A stretch of DNA of 64,000 nt from Acidimicrobiales bacterium (GCA_041394265.1 JAWKIO010000005.1:4030001-4094000), one strand, 5' to 3'; counted from the first letter of the stretch, positions 1 through 8,548 are shown. Notes: generated by a model from the letters alone, not told the origin. Made by a program: numbers and translations.

Positions 1-285
1 GGCGACCAGACCCTGCTGACCTTCCCGGCGGCCAACCACGACCCGGCGGCGTTCGAGAACCCCGAGCAGTTCCAGATCGACCGGGCCAAGAACCGGCACG
101 TCGCCTTCGGGCTCGGAATCCACCGCTGCCTCGGCTCGAACCTTGCTCGGCTCGAGCTGCTGGTCGGTCTCCAGGAATGGCTGCGGGCGTTCCCCGGCTA
201 CTCGCTCGACTCGTCGAAGGAAACCACCTGGGCCAACGGGCAGGTGCGGGGGCCGCGGAGCATCCCGGTGCTGCTCGGTCGCTGA
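1..285 (+). CDS. Cytochrome P450, C-terminal fragment (runs off the left edge)
   Basis: The reading frame is open from base 1 and stops with TGA at 283-285, giving the last 94 residues of a cytochrome P450. The heme-ligand loop FGLGIHRCLGSNLAR is intact (FxxGxxxCxG), with its cysteine as the proximal thiolate ligand, preceded by the usual NHDPAAFENPEQF segment. P450s are heme monooxygenases that activate O2 using electrons from a ferredoxin or reductase; the substrate cannot be told from this fragment. A TetR regulator starts 4 bases after the stop, so the two are probably co-transcribed. The family call is firm; the N-terminus lies outside the window. Confidence 0.93.
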   Translation, partial: GDQTLLTFPAANHDPAAFENPEQFQIDRAKNRHVAFGLGIHRCLGSNLARLELLVGLQEWLRAFPGYSLDSSKETTWANGQVRGPRSIPVLLGR

Positions 286-288
286 TTC

Positions 289-915
289 GTGGCCGAGGCC
301 GACGACGCCGATGCCGGCGGACTGATCGAACCACGGGCGGGCGAGCACATCGATGCTCGTCCGTTCGGTCGTGATGCGGTGTGCGATGCGCTGATCGACG
401 CCACGATCGCGTTCATCATGGAGGAGGGTCTCGACGTCTCGATCCGCCGAATCGCCGCCCGTGCCGGCGTCAACCACGGTCTGGTCCATGCGTACTTCGA
501 GAACAAGCAGGGCCTGTTGTCGGCGGCCGTCGACGCCATCAATCAGCGGGCCAGTCTCGAGGTCGACGACGACGGGTTCCCTCCGCCGGATCTTGCCTCG
601 CGTCGTGGTGGTGAGCTGGCGCGGGCCGTCGCCCGGATCCAGCTCGATCAGGGCAAGGACCTCGGCTCGTCCAACCCGATCTCATCGGCCTGGCGGGCGG
701 CGCTCGCCTCGTCTCGACCCGATCTGACCAGCACCGAGATCGACACCATGGTCGCGACCGCATCGGCGCTCGGCCTGGGGTGGGCGCTCTTCGCCGATCA
801 CCTGTCGGATCTCCTGGGTGTCGACACCGAGCAGCGGCTCGCGCTCGACACACACGTGTCGTCGGTCATCGCACAGCTCGGCGGGTTGCCCTGGCCAAGC
901 CCCGAGGTGCGCTGA
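289..915 (+). CDS. TetR/AcrR family transcriptional regulator
   Basis: This 208-residue protein begins at a GTG 4 bases after the P450 stop. Residues about 28-75 form a TetR helix-turn-helix, with the segment VSIRRIAARAGVNHGLVHAYF matching the recognition-helix consensus; the rest is a helical ligand-binding domain of ordinary length. TetR proteins are dimeric repressors released by small ligands. Its place directly behind a P450 suggests that it controls that gene or a linked catabolic set, which is inference. The first 20 or so residues are Asp/Gly-rich and poorly conserved in kind, so the true start could be slightly downstream. Confidence 0.85.
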   Translation: MAEADDADAGGLIEPRAGEHIDARPFGRDAVCDALIDATIAFIMEEGLDVSIRRIAARAGVNHGLVHAYFENKQGLLSAAVDAINQRASLEVDDDGFPPPDLASRRGGELARAVARIQLDQGKDLGSSNPISSAWRAALASSRPDLTSTEIDTMVATASALGLGWALFADHLSDLLGVDTEQRLALDTHVSSVIAQLGGLPWPSPEVR

Positions 916-959
916 TCGTCGAGCTGCTCGGTGGTTCTGTCGCCCCGACGGGGGGCGAC

Positions 960-1313
960 TCAGCTCGGGATCGTCTCGCGTGGGGTGCCGAACCGGAACT
1001 CCTTCGAGCCCCGCGAGCGGGCGATCGAGAACGCGCCGGCGATCACCCAGAAGCTGAACAGGCCGAAGCCGGCCAGCACCTGCTTGGTGGCCGTGCTGTT
1101 GGAGTACTTCTCGCCGAGTTCGTGCGCAGAGGTGGTGTCGCCGGGAGCGGAACCGAGCGGGGCGGCGGTCTGCGCCGGCCCGGCCATGAGCGCAGCAACG
1201 AGGAGCAGGATCGCCACGACCACGACCACCGCAGCCACCGTCAACTGGTTGAGGGTGAGCACCCACTGTCCGTTCTGGCGGATGCCGTGGCTGCGTTGCT
1301 CGGTCGTCGTCAT
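960..1313 (-). CDS. Small two-helix membrane protein, unknown function
   Basis: The 117-residue product has two hydrophobic segments, at about 24-45 (LTVAAVVVVVAILLLVAAL) and about 79-97 (VLAGFGLFSFWVIAGAFSI), separated by a short polar loop. The C-terminus is basic and ends FRFGTPRETIPS. The ATG at 1313 was chosen because it precedes the first membrane segment directly; the frame stays open further upstream but that part would overlap the divergent ArsR gene. I do not recognise the family. It is transcribed divergently from the ArsR regulator at 1410 and converges on the TetR gene. Confidence 0.6.
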   Translation of the reverse strand: MTTTEQRSHGIRQNGQWVLTLNQLTVAAVVVVVAILLLVAALMAGPAQTAAPLGSAPGDTTSAHELGEKYSNSTATKQVLAGFGLFSFWVIAGAFSIARSRGSKEFRFGTPRETIPS

Positions 1314-1381
1314 CACCAGATCAGTCTGGCACCGACGACGGTCGATCGTGTGGCGATCGCTCGCACCCGTCGGCACGTGGT

Positions 1382-1392
1382 GCAAATATTGC
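1382..1392. promoter_or_regulatory. Candidate ArsR operator in a divergent intergenic region
   Basis: The sequence GCAA-ATA-TTGC is a perfect hyphenated inverted repeat 18 bases before the ArsR-family start codon, in an AT-rich patch unusual for this window. ArsR/SmtB repressors bind short AT-rich palindromes that overlap their own promoters. It sits in the 96-bp gap shared with the divergent membrane-protein gene, so one site could control both. This is inference from position and symmetry. Confidence 0.35.
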
Positions 1393-1409
1393 TGAACAGT
1401 CATAGAGTG

Positions 1410-1745
1410 ATGGACATGCCCGAGGCCCTTCCCGCCGAACTCCTCGAACACGTGGCTGAGCGCTTCAAGGTGCTCGGCGACGTCACCCGGTTGTCGATCG
1501 TGAGTGCCCTGGTCGATCACGGCGAGTCGAGTGTCGGCGAGTTGGTCGACCTGCTCGGTGCAGGGCAGGCCAACGTGTCGAAGCATCTGCGGGTCCTGCA
1601 TGACGCCGGCATCGTGAGTCGTCGACCCGAAGGAACATCGGTCTACTACTCGGCGACCGATCCGAGCCTGATGTCGCTGTGTTCGATCGTGTGTCAACGC
1701 CTTCGGGAGCAAGTCGAGCAGGAAGCCCGCACGTTCTCGCTCTGA
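1410..1745 (+). CDS. ArsR/SmtB family winged-helix repressor
   Basis: The 111-residue protein has the ArsR fold throughout: FKVLGDVTRLSIVSALV (helix 2), the recognition region AGQANVSKHLRVLHDAGIV (about 51-69) and the beta wing RRPEGTSVYYSA. The metal site of helix 3 in classic ArsR (CxC) is absent. The only cysteines are C91 and C95 in the last helix (LCSIVC), which could form a thiol or metal sensor. The start was taken at the first ATG after a candidate operator; a second ATG lies two codons on. The next gene downstream is an MMPL exporter 114 bases away on the same strand, so a repressor-exporter unit is likely. The inducer is unknown. Confidence 0.85.
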   Translation: MDMPEALPAELLEHVAERFKVLGDVTRLSIVSALVDHGESSVGELVDLLGAGQANVSKHLRVLHDAGIVSRRPEGTSVYYSATDPSLMSLCSIVCQRLREQVEQEARTFSL

Positions 1746-1859
1746 ACCCGCCAACCATCGTCGGGTCGGTCGCCGTCGGGCGTTCCGCACTCGATCCCCT
1801 TCGGTCCTCGTTGGCCTTCTCACCTCGCATCTATCACTGATTAGTCAAGGAGTTATCGA

Positions 1860-3962
1860 ATGACCATCGACGAAACACCGTTGGCCCGCTTGGGCCGATG
1901 GTCGCACCGTTCTCGCAAGGCGGTGATGATCACCTGGCTCGTGCTGGCACTGGGCCTCGGTGTGTTCGCCCCGAGTCTCGAGCACGCACTCTCCGGCGCC
2001 ATGTGGGAGGTCAAGGGCAGCGACTCGCTTGCTGCTCGCAACATCATCGACGAGCAATTTGGTGGGTTGTCGTCGCAGTCTGCGGTCATCGTGATCCACA
2101 GCGACACGCTTGCGGTCGAGGCCCCGGCGTTCCAAGAGGCGATCGCGGATGCCAACGCCGTGCTCGAGACCGAGGAGGCCTTCGGTCCGGCGATGCCCGC
2201 GATGCCGGGGATGGACGGCCACACGGTCATGATCCAGGCCGGCGCCGTGGTCGATCCGACAGAGGCGGTGAAGGCGGCAGAACGAATCCATGACGCCGTC
2301 GGTGAATTGTCGACCGTCGACGACGGAGGCGACCTCACCGTGGCGCTCACCGGATCGCCGGCGTTCTGGGGCGACTTCAACGCCGTGAACCGAGAGGGCA
2401 TGATGAAGGCCGAGATCCTGACCTGGCCGGTCACGGCCGTGATTCTCGTCCTTGCCTTCGGGACGCTCGCTGCCGCTGGACTCCCGCTGCTGCTGACGGC
2501 CGCAGGTCTCGCCGCGTCGATGGGCGTGCTGTTCGGGATCACCCAGTTCACCGACCTGTCGATCTGGACCCTCAACTTCGCCATGATGTTCGCCCTCGCG
2601 CTGGGGATCGACTACGCGCTGTTCATCGTCACCCGGTTCCGCGCGGCCCTGCATGCACAGCCCGACCAGGTCGAGCACGCTGTCGGGATCACCATGGACA
2701 CCGCAGGCAAGGCGGTGCTCTTCTCCGGCCTGACGGTCATGATCAGCCTGTCGGCCGTCCTGCTCGTGCCGATCCCCGCCTTCCAGTCGATGGCGGCCGG
2801 GATGATGTTGTCAGTCGGGTTCGTCATGTTGGCGGCGCTCACCCTGCTGCCTGCGTTGCTCGGCCCGGGCATCGACCGATTCGCCTTGCCGTGGCACGCC
2901 GTCAGCGATCACCGCAGTCCATGGTTCGAGAACATGGCCCGAAAGATCGAAGGCAAGCGGGTGTTGGCGGCAGGTACCGCCGTCGTCATGCTCCTGGGCC
3001 TCGCCGGCCCGCTGCTCGGGCTGAAGACCGGCATGCCGAGCGTGACCGTGCTCCCCAAGGACGAACAAGCCCGCCAGGGCTACGACCTCCTCGCCCAGGC
3101 GTTCGGCCCCGGCGGGCCCGGTCCGCTGCAGATCATCGTCCCCGCTGGCACCGATGCTGCGGCCGTTGCCGAGCAGGTGGGCGCAACACCCGGGATCGCC
3201 ATGGCGTTCCCGCCGGCCCCTGGCGCCGCTGGTGCCTCGATGATCAACGCGGTGTCCGCCTATGACCCGTCGTCGCCCGAGGCACTCGATGTCGTGGCCG
3301 CACTGCGAGACGAGCTGCCCGCCGGCGTGCTGGTCGGAGGGCCGGTGGCCGAGAACGTCGACCTCGACGCCACGTTGAGCGCGAAAGCGCCGCTCGTCAT
3401 CGGCGTCGTGCTGGTGCTCGGCTTCCTGCTGCTGGTCATCGCCCTCCAGGCGTTGCTGGTCGCCGTGGTCGGCGTGATCTTCAACCTGCTGTCGGTCGGC
3501 GCCGCCTTCGGCGTGGGGGCGCTCGCCTTCCAGCACGGCTGGGCGGCCGGGCCGATGGGGTTCGAGAGCCAGGGCTACCTGACCTCGTGGGCGCCACTGT
3601 TCTTCTTCACGCTCGTGTTCGCCATCTCGATGGACTACACGGTCTTCCTGCTCGCCTCGACCCGGGAGCACTTCGAGCGCTCGGGCGACGCAGCTGAAGC
3701 GGTACGAGGATCCATCGCTCACACCGGGCGACCGATCGTCGCCGCTGCCGGTGTGATGATCGGCGTCTTCTACACCTTCGCCATCGCCGGCACCCTGCCG
3801 ATGAAGGAGATGGGCCTCATCCTCGGTACCGCGGTGCTGCTGGACGCCTTCCTCATCCGGCTGATCCTCGTACCGGCGGTGCTCTACATGATCGGCAATT
3901 CGGCGTGGTGGCTCCCGAAGTCGCTCGGACGGGTGCTCCCCGACGTGAAGTTCGCCCACTGA
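1860..3962 (+). CDS. MMPL/RND family membrane exporter
   Basis: This 700-residue protein has the two-fold repeated MMPL layout: one N-terminal helix (about 20-40), an extracytoplasmic domain, a block of about five helices (about 180-330), a linker, then a second helix, soluble domain and helical block (about 510-690). Each helical block holds the conserved acidic transmembrane motif (ALGIDYALFIVTRFR and AISMDYTVFLLASTRE), expected to take part in proton coupling. AAGGAG at 1847-1852 gives a good ribosome site 7 bases before the ATG. MMPL proteins export lipids or hydrophobic compounds; the cargo is not predictable. It follows an ArsR regulator and is closed by a strong terminator. Confidence 0.9.
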   Translation: MTIDETPLARLGRWSHRSRKAVMITWLVLALGLGVFAPSLEHALSGAMWEVKGSDSLAARNIIDEQFGGLSSQSAVIVIHSDTLAVEAPAFQEAIADANAVLETEEAFGPAMPAMPGMDGHTVMIQAGAVVDPTEAVKAAERIHDAVGELSTVDDGGDLTVALTGSPAFWGDFNAVNREGMMKAEILTWPVTAVILVLAFGTLAAAGLPLLLTAAGLAASMGVLFGITQFTDLSIWTLNFAMMFALALGIDYALFIVTRFRAALHAQPDQVEHAVGITMDTAGKAVLFSGLTVMISLSAVLLVPIPAFQSMAAGMMLSVGFVMLAALTLLPALLGPGIDRFALPWHAVSDHRSPWFENMARKIEGKRVLAAGTAVVMLLGLAGPLLGLKTGMPSVTVLPKDEQARQGYDLLAQAFGPGGPGPLQIIVPAGTDAAAVAEQVGATPGIAMAFPPAPGAAGASMINAVSAYDPSSPEALDVVAALRDELPAGVLVGGPVAENVDLDATLSAKAPLVIGVVLVLGFLLLVIALQALLVAVVGVIFNLLSVGAAFGVGALAFQHGWAAGPMGFESQGYLTSWAPLFFFTLVFAISMDYTVFLLASTREHFERSGDAAEAVRGSIAHTGRPIVAAAGVMIGVFYTFAIAGTLPMKEMGLILGTAVLLDAFLIRLILVPAVLYMIGNSAWWLPKSLGRVLPDVKFAH

Positions 3963-3988
3963 TCGAGGGCCGCTCGTTCCGGTGGCAA

Positions 3989-4030
3989 CGGAGGCCAAGG
4001 GACCAAGGTCCCTTGGCCTCCGCTCGTTTT
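3989..4030 (+). terminator. Rho-independent terminator after the MMPL gene
   Basis: A perfect 16-bp inverted repeat (arms 3989-4004 and 4007-4022) with only two bases between the arms is followed by CTCG and a TTTT run ending at 4030. It begins 27 bases after the MMPL stop and separates that unit from the SQR-like gene, whose ribosome site starts 34 bases further on. Confidence 0.88.
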
Positions 4031-4076
4031 GTACGGACAATTTCGGTTGACGCTTCGACCATTGGGAGGCCAGATC

Positions 4077-5528
4077 GTGGCGAACATCGTGATCCTCGGT
4101 GCCGGTGTTTCCGGGCACACCGCTGCGCTCCACCTTCGGCGACGAGTCGGGAAGAAGCATCACATCACCGTGGTGTCGCCCAACTCGAAGTGGAACTGGA
4201 TCCCATCGAACATCTGGGTCGGGGTCGACAAGATGTCGAAGGACGAGGTCGTCTTCCCGCTGGCGCCCATCTACGCCAAGCAGGGCATCGACTTCGTCCA
4301 GGGCAAGGCCACCGAGATCTGGCCCCGAGGTCGCGGCGACGACACCACGCCGTCGGTCACGATCGAGCTGACTGCCGGTGAGGTTGGCCGCACCCTGTCG
4401 CAGCACTACGACTACCTCGTCAATGCCACCGGTCCGAAGCTCAAGTTCGAGATGACACCGGGTCTCGGCCCGAGCGGACACTCGCTGTCGGTCTGCACGG
4501 CCGACCACGCGGCCCAGGCCGCCGCTGCACTCGACGGTGTGATCGACCGGCTCCGAGCTGGTGACGCACAGACGCTCGTCGTCGGGATGGGTCATGGCAG
4601 TTGCACATGTGAAGGGGCCGCATTCGAGTACGTGTTCAACGTCGACCACGTACTTCGTGAGGCCGGGGTACGCGAGCTCGCTCGTGTGGTCTATCTGACC
4701 AACGAGCACGAGCTCGGCGATTTCGGGGTCGGAGGCATGACCTTCGAACACTCAGGTCATGAGATGACCAGCGAAGCCTGGATGATGGGCCTGTTCCACG
4801 AGCGTGGCATCGAAGTGATTCTCGCCGCCCACGTGACGGAGGTGAAGGAACGCGAGGTCACCTACGACACCGTGTTCGGCGAGTCGGGCTCGTTGGCATT
4901 CGACTTCGCCATGCTCCTCCCGCCCTTTGGCGGCGCCGGACTCTCCGCGTTCGATCGCGACACGAGCGACATCACCAGCGAGATGTTCGCGCCGAGCGGG
5001 TTCATGAAGGTCGACGCGAAGTACGACGCCGGTGCCTACGAGAACTGGTCGGCGGCCGATTGGCCCTCGACCTACGAGGCGCCGGGTTTCCCCAATCACT
5101 TCGCCGTCGGGATCGCCTTCGCCCCGCCCCACGCCATTTCGAAGCCGTATGCCACACCGGCGGGTGCGCCGGTGGCGCCGGCCCCGCCGAGGACCGGCAT
5201 GCCCTCGGGGATCCAGGGCAAGACCGTGGCAGAGACCATCGCCGACCGGCTGGATCATCCGGCAGCACCGGCCCGAACCGCCTCGATGGCGAACATGGGC
5301 GCAGCCTGTATCGCCTCGGTCGGCGCCGGTCTTCGCAACGGTGCGGCGGCCGCGATCACGATGTCACCGATCGTCCCCGACCGGACGAGATTTCCCGGCA
5401 CGGGTCGCAATCCCGCCGAGACCTTCGGCGAGATCGGGTTGGCCGGTCACTGGATGAAGCGACTGCTCCACACCCTGTTCATCTACAAGGCCAAGGCCCG
5501 TCCGGGCTGGTGGCTCATCCCCGAGTGA
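4077..5528 (+). CDS. sqr: Sulfide:quinone oxidoreductase-like FAD flavoprotein
   Basis: The 483-residue protein opens with a dinucleotide-binding fold (VILGAGVSGHTAALHL, residues 5-20). It keeps SQR-family landmarks: WNWIPSNIWVGVG-like segment near 39-50, the NATGPKL motif at about 116-122, and the C-terminal LLHTLFIYKAKARPGWW, a membrane-associating end typical of SQRs. Candidate redox cysteines are C140, C176, C178 and one in GAACIASVG. SQR oxidises sulfide to polysulfide or persulfide and passes electrons to the quinone pool at the inner face of the membrane. GGGAGG at 4064-4069 fixes the GTG start at 4077. Which SQR type it is, or whether it is a close flavocytochrome-like relative, needs phylogeny. 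Confidence 0.82.
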   Translation: MANIVILGAGVSGHTAALHLRRRVGKKHHITVVSPNSKWNWIPSNIWVGVDKMSKDEVVFPLAPIYAKQGIDFVQGKATEIWPRGRGDDTTPSVTIELTAGEVGRTLSQHYDYLVNATGPKLKFEMTPGLGPSGHSLSVCTADHAAQAAAALDGVIDRLRAGDAQTLVVGMGHGSCTCEGAAFEYVFNVDHVLREAGVRELARVVYLTNEHELGDFGVGGMTFEHSGHEMTSEAWMMGLFHERGIEVILAAHVTEVKEREVTYDTVFGESGSLAFDFAMLLPPFGGAGLSAFDRDTSDITSEMFAPSGFMKVDAKYDAGAYENWSAADWPSTYEAPGFPNHFAVGIAFAPPHAISKPYATPAGAPVAPAPPRTGMPSGIQGKTVAETIADRLDHPAAPARTASMANMGAACIASVGAGLRNGAAAAITMSPIVPDRTRFPGTGRNPAETFGEIGLAGHWMKRLLHTLFIYKAKARPGWWLIPE

Positions 5529-5535
5529 GGACGCC

Positions 5536-5691
5536 ATGACCGAGTCACGACCCGACGTCAACACTGCGATCCGCAACACCCCACTGCCCGGCAGGGCCCA
5601 GCTGGCCAAGCGGTCGAACCTGGCCTTTCAGGCGGTTCGCTTCGTCGTGCTGAACCTGAAGATCCTCAAGCTCAGCCGCCAGCACCACTGA
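5536..5691 (+). CDS. Small basic protein downstream of SQR, unknown function
   Basis: This 51-residue frame starts with ATG 7 bases after the SQR-like stop, preceded by GTGAGGA as a plausible ribosome site. The N-terminal half is polar; the second half (NLAFQAVRFVVLNLKILKLSR) is an amphipathic or weakly hydrophobic, basic segment ending in QHH. It has no recognised family. The tight spacing suggests co-expression with the SQR, perhaps as a membrane-docking or stabilising partner, but that is inference. Codon use is similar to its neighbours. Confidence 0.6.
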   Translation: MTESRPDVNTAIRNTPLPGRAQLAKRSNLAFQAVRFVVLNLKILKLSRQHH

Positions 5692-5787
5692 TCCTCGACG
5701 CCACGGTTCGCATCAGCGGCGACCGCGCAGCAACTGCGATGGGAAAGTGCCGTGTTCGGCACCGTGGTACCGGAGTTGTGATCGGGG

Positions 5788-6102
5788 TCAGATGCGGCGT
5801 TGTTGGGCGAGGAGGCGGACGGTGTCGGCGGCGGGACCGGCGAGGTCGGGGCCGTAGGGCAAGGTCAGCACGCCCTTGCGGTCGCCGGGTCCGGAGACGG
5901 CGAGCACGATCGACTCGTCGTCGGGATTGCTCATGCCCTCGAACCGCAAACTCTGATCGACCGAGATCGACTCTGCCGGCCATCGCTCGTTGCCGGCTTC
6001 GATCATGCCGTCATCATCCAACCGGAACTGCTCGACGTAGCCGAGTGTCTCCAGCCGAGCAATCGCCTCTGACGAGGTGTCCATGTAGGTGTCGTCGGCC
6101 AT
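5788..6102 (-). CDS. Conserved small hypothetical protein
   Basis: This 104-residue acidic soluble protein has an N-terminal pattern (SSEAIARLETLGYVEQFRLDDDGMIEAG) like a small widespread family whose members are often mislabelled as phosphoribosylpyrophosphate synthetase. The C-terminal half reads SIVLAVSGPGDRKGVLTLPYGPDLAGPAADTVRLL. AGGAGC lies 6 bases before the ATG, which supports this start. No catalytic motif is visible and no function is assigned. It lies 55 bases downstream of a PPOX-fold protein on the same strand. Confidence 0.6.
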   Translation of the reverse strand: MADDTYMDTSSEAIARLETLGYVEQFRLDDDGMIEAGNERWPAESISVDQSLRFEGMSNPDDESIVLAVSGPGDRKGVLTLPYGPDLAGPAADTVRLLAQQRRI

Positions 6103-6157
6103 GTGATGCTCCTAGCTTCGATGTACGTGTGGATCCGTTCAGTGGCGGGCGTCTCGA

Positions 6158-6634
6158 TCAACGGGCGTCGATCGTGCCACTCGCACCGAGATCGGGGGAG
6201 CCGCCGGTCACGGCAGCTTTGGCCACCTGGAGCGCCGTTCGTAGTGCACCGTCCGACGCCCACCACTCGATCTGCTCGGTCGCCACCCGCAACGCCACAG
6301 GCTCGGCGTCCTCGGCGAAGAACGCGTCGGTGACGGCGTTGCGCAGGTCGGCGATGCGGGCCGGGTCACGTTCGATCGAGGCGCGACCCGCAAATGACAC
6401 CCAGAAGTCTTCGGTCGCAACGGCGATGTTCACCGGTGCGACGTCGATCGGACCGACCCAGGTGGCCTGGGCGTCGACCAGGAACCACGGGTCGCCGTTG
6501 ATGTCGAGATCGAGGAGCGTGAGCGGACGGGACGACAGGGTGCCCGCCTCATCGATGCTCGTGAGCATGACGGTCCGAACCTTCTCCAGCTCGGTGCGGA
6601 CATCGTGGATGGTGAGGTCGTCGTGCGAAGTCAT
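6158..6634 (-). CDS. Pyridoxamine 5'-phosphate oxidase-like split-barrel flavoprotein (general stress protein 26 type)
   Basis: The 158-residue protein matches the split-barrel FMN-binding family: V-x-T-V-MLTSIDEAGTLSSRPLTLLDLDINGDPWFLVD at the N-terminus, then NIAVATEDFWVSFAGRASIERD (about 69-92) and an acidic helix. Members of this stress-protein group bind FMN or F420-like cofactors or have no known substrate, and most are not true PdxH enzymes. Length and domain extent are typical. It is followed on the same strand by a 104-residue hypothetical protein, so a two-gene unit is possible. Confidence 0.75.
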   Translation of the reverse strand: MTSHDDLTIHDVRTELEKVRTVMLTSIDEAGTLSSRPLTLLDLDINGDPWFLVDAQATWVGPIDVAPVNIAVATEDFWVSFAGRASIERDPARIADLRNAVTDAFFAEDAEPVALRVATEQIEWWASDGALRTALQVAKAAVTGGSPDLGASGTIDAR

Positions 6635-6705
6635 GGCCGGAGGAGTACCCCGCTCATCTCATGCCAAACGACGACCTCTCGCTTCGGGCGGTGCTTCGGG
6701 GCCGG

Positions 6706-8415
6706 TCAGGTGTCGGTCGACTCGCCGCTGTCGGTATCGGTGTCGTCGTCGGCCTTGGCAGCCGCCTTTGCGTCCTTCTTGGATTTGGCTGGGCGCTTCT
6801 TGGCCGACGTCTTGGACTTCGATGAACGAGCCGATGGGCGAGTGGCTGCCGGCGACTCGGACGTAGGCGGCGTCGCCTCAGTGGCGGCGGGCACCGGATC
6901 GACGCCGTCGCCTCCCTTGCGCATGGCTGGAGGCGGTTGGGGGACGGCCCATTCCGCCCCGGTGGCCTCGAAGAGCCGCTCGAGTTCGGCGATGTGGAGG
7001 TCGACGAGATGCCACAAGTCGGGCACGAGGTCACGGTCGGCGATCAGACCGAAGTCCATCCGGTCGGCGTAGCTGTGCACGGTGATGTTCAAGCCGACCC
7101 CATCGCTGATGGTGGAGACCGGGATGTAGGCATCGAGCTTGGCGCCGGAGAAGTACAGCGGGGAGCGCGGTCCGGGAACGTTCGAGATGACGACGTTGAT
7201 CGGTGAATTGACCCGGTCGGCCAGCTTGAGCCGCGAGACCAGGCGGAGTGCCGACGTGGCAACCAGGGGAGAGGCGTAGTCGGCGGATTGCCCGAGGGCC
7301 TCGGCCGGCATCATGTCGAACTGGTGCTTGCCGGTGTTCATCGCCTCGCGGCACAGCGCCACCCGCTCGATCGGGTCGGCGCAGTTGGTCGGCAGATCGG
7401 CGACGAGGGCCGAGACCCGATTGGTCCAGGGGTCGGCTTCGTTGCCGGTCCGGATCGACACCGGCACCATGGCCCGCAACGGCTCGTCGGGGAGTGCGTC
7501 TTTCTCGATCAGATAGGCGCGCAGGGCGCCGGTGCAGATCGCCATGACGACGTCGTTGAGCGTGCCGCCGGTGGCGTCCTTGAGCCGCTTGAGGTTCTCC
7601 AGCGAGGTGGAGCGCATGGCGAACCGGCGATGGGGTGTGACGGTCTTGTTCCACGGTGTCGCCGGTGCCGGCGTGATCGGCAAGCTGACCCGAGGGCTGG
7701 CGTCGGTCGACGAGGTCATCCGCTTGGCGATGGCACCAATCGAGTCGCGGGTCTGGTTGGCGAGACCGCTCACGGTGGTGAGGCCGGCCGCATCGGCGAG
7801 ATCGCGCATGATGCCGAGTGACAGTCGAGCGCCTCGCACCGGATTGGCGGCAAGATTGAGCGCCGCGGTCTGCAGCATCGCCAGGTTCGACGGGGGCTGC
7901 TCGCCGGACCAGTCGATGGCCTCGAGCGGGAACTCGGCGTCGGGCGATTCCTCGGTGAACATCTTGAGCATGATCACGCCCGAAGCGCCGTCGATCGTGG
8001 CGTGATGCGTCTTCTGCAGCAAGGCCCAGCGCCCGTCGGCAAGACCCTCGATGACGTAGGCCTCCCAGAGTGGGCGGGAACGGTCCATGCGGCGCCCGAC
8101 GATCCGGGCGACCTGCTCGGCCAGCTGGTCGGCGGCACCGGGAGGCGCCAGGCCGATGTGGCGCACGTGGTAGTCGAGGTCGAAGTCGGGATCCTCGACC
8201 CAGTAGGGCCGATCGAGATCGAGAGGCACGTTCACGACCTTGCGTCGCAACGGCTCGAGATGGCTCACCATGATCCGCATCCGCTCACGCACCGCGGTGA
8301 ACGGGTCGAAGTCATCGGATGGTCGCTCGTAGATGCTGAGACCGTTGACGTGTCCGTAGATGCTGTCGGTTTCCATCAACAAGAAGCTGAGGTCGACACC
8401 GGTGAGCTGTTTCAT
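6706..8415 (-). CDS. Wax ester synthase / diacylglycerol acyltransferase (WS/DGAT) with basic C-terminal tail
   Basis: The 569-residue protein starts MKQLTGVDLSFLLMETD, the usual WS/DGAT beginning, which fixes the ATG at 8415 although the frame extends upstream. The catalytic motif HHATIDG lies at residues 137-143 (HHxxxDG). Further family marks are NDVVMAICTGALR and the C-terminal NVVISNVPGPRSPLY. These membrane-associated enzymes transfer acyl-CoA to fatty alcohols or diacylglycerol to make storage lipid. The usual domain ends near residue 480. The last 60 or so residues are an added low-complexity tail rich in Lys, Ala and Ser (SKSKTSAKKRPAKSKK) with an acidic end, like histone-type tails, of unknown role. 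Confidence 0.9.
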   Translation of the reverse strand: MKQLTGVDLSFLLMETDSIYGHVNGLSIYERPSDDFDPFTAVRERMRIMVSHLEPLRRKVVNVPLDLDRPYWVEDPDFDLDYHVRHIGLAPPGAADQLAEQVARIVGRRMDRSRPLWEAYVIEGLADGRWALLQKTHHATIDGASGVIMLKMFTEESPDAEFPLEAIDWSGEQPPSNLAMLQTAALNLAANPVRGARLSLGIMRDLADAAGLTTVSGLANQTRDSIGAIAKRMTSSTDASPRVSLPITPAPATPWNKTVTPHRRFAMRSTSLENLKRLKDATGGTLNDVVMAICTGALRAYLIEKDALPDEPLRAMVPVSIRTGNEADPWTNRVSALVADLPTNCADPIERVALCREAMNTGKHQFDMMPAEALGQSADYASPLVATSALRLVSRLKLADRVNSPINVVISNVPGPRSPLYFSGAKLDAYIPVSTISDGVGLNITVHSYADRMDFGLIADRDLVPDLWHLVDLHIAELERLFEATGAEWAVPQPPPAMRKGGDGVDPVPAATEATPPTSESPAATRPSARSSKSKTSAKKRPAKSKKDAKAAAKADDDTDTDSGESTDT

Positions 8416-8542
8416 CTGCGTTCCCTTCGACTGCCTCTGATCATGGCGCAAAATCACGCTCCGTGTTCGACCGATGACAGGTTTGTTGCAGCGCTCCCAT
8501 CGGCGGGTCCCCCGCCAACTCAACGATTCGGCGCTCGCCCGC

Positions 8543-8548
8543 TACGTT
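8543..8548 (+). promoter_or_regulatory. -10 box, leaderless promoter of the SDR gene
   Basis: TACGTT fits the TAnnnT -10 consensus and ends 6 bases before the ATG at 8555, placing the transcription start at or next to the start codon. No ribosome-binding site is visible, which fits a leaderless transcript. No clear -35 box is seen. Confidence 0.5.

Noticed and set aside
2811..4751. Long open frame on the minus strand (646 codons) across the MMPL and SQR-like genes
   Set aside because: It is antisense to two genes with clear motifs, has His/Arg/Asp/Gly-rich composition typical of shadow frames in high-GC DNA, and crosses a terminator.
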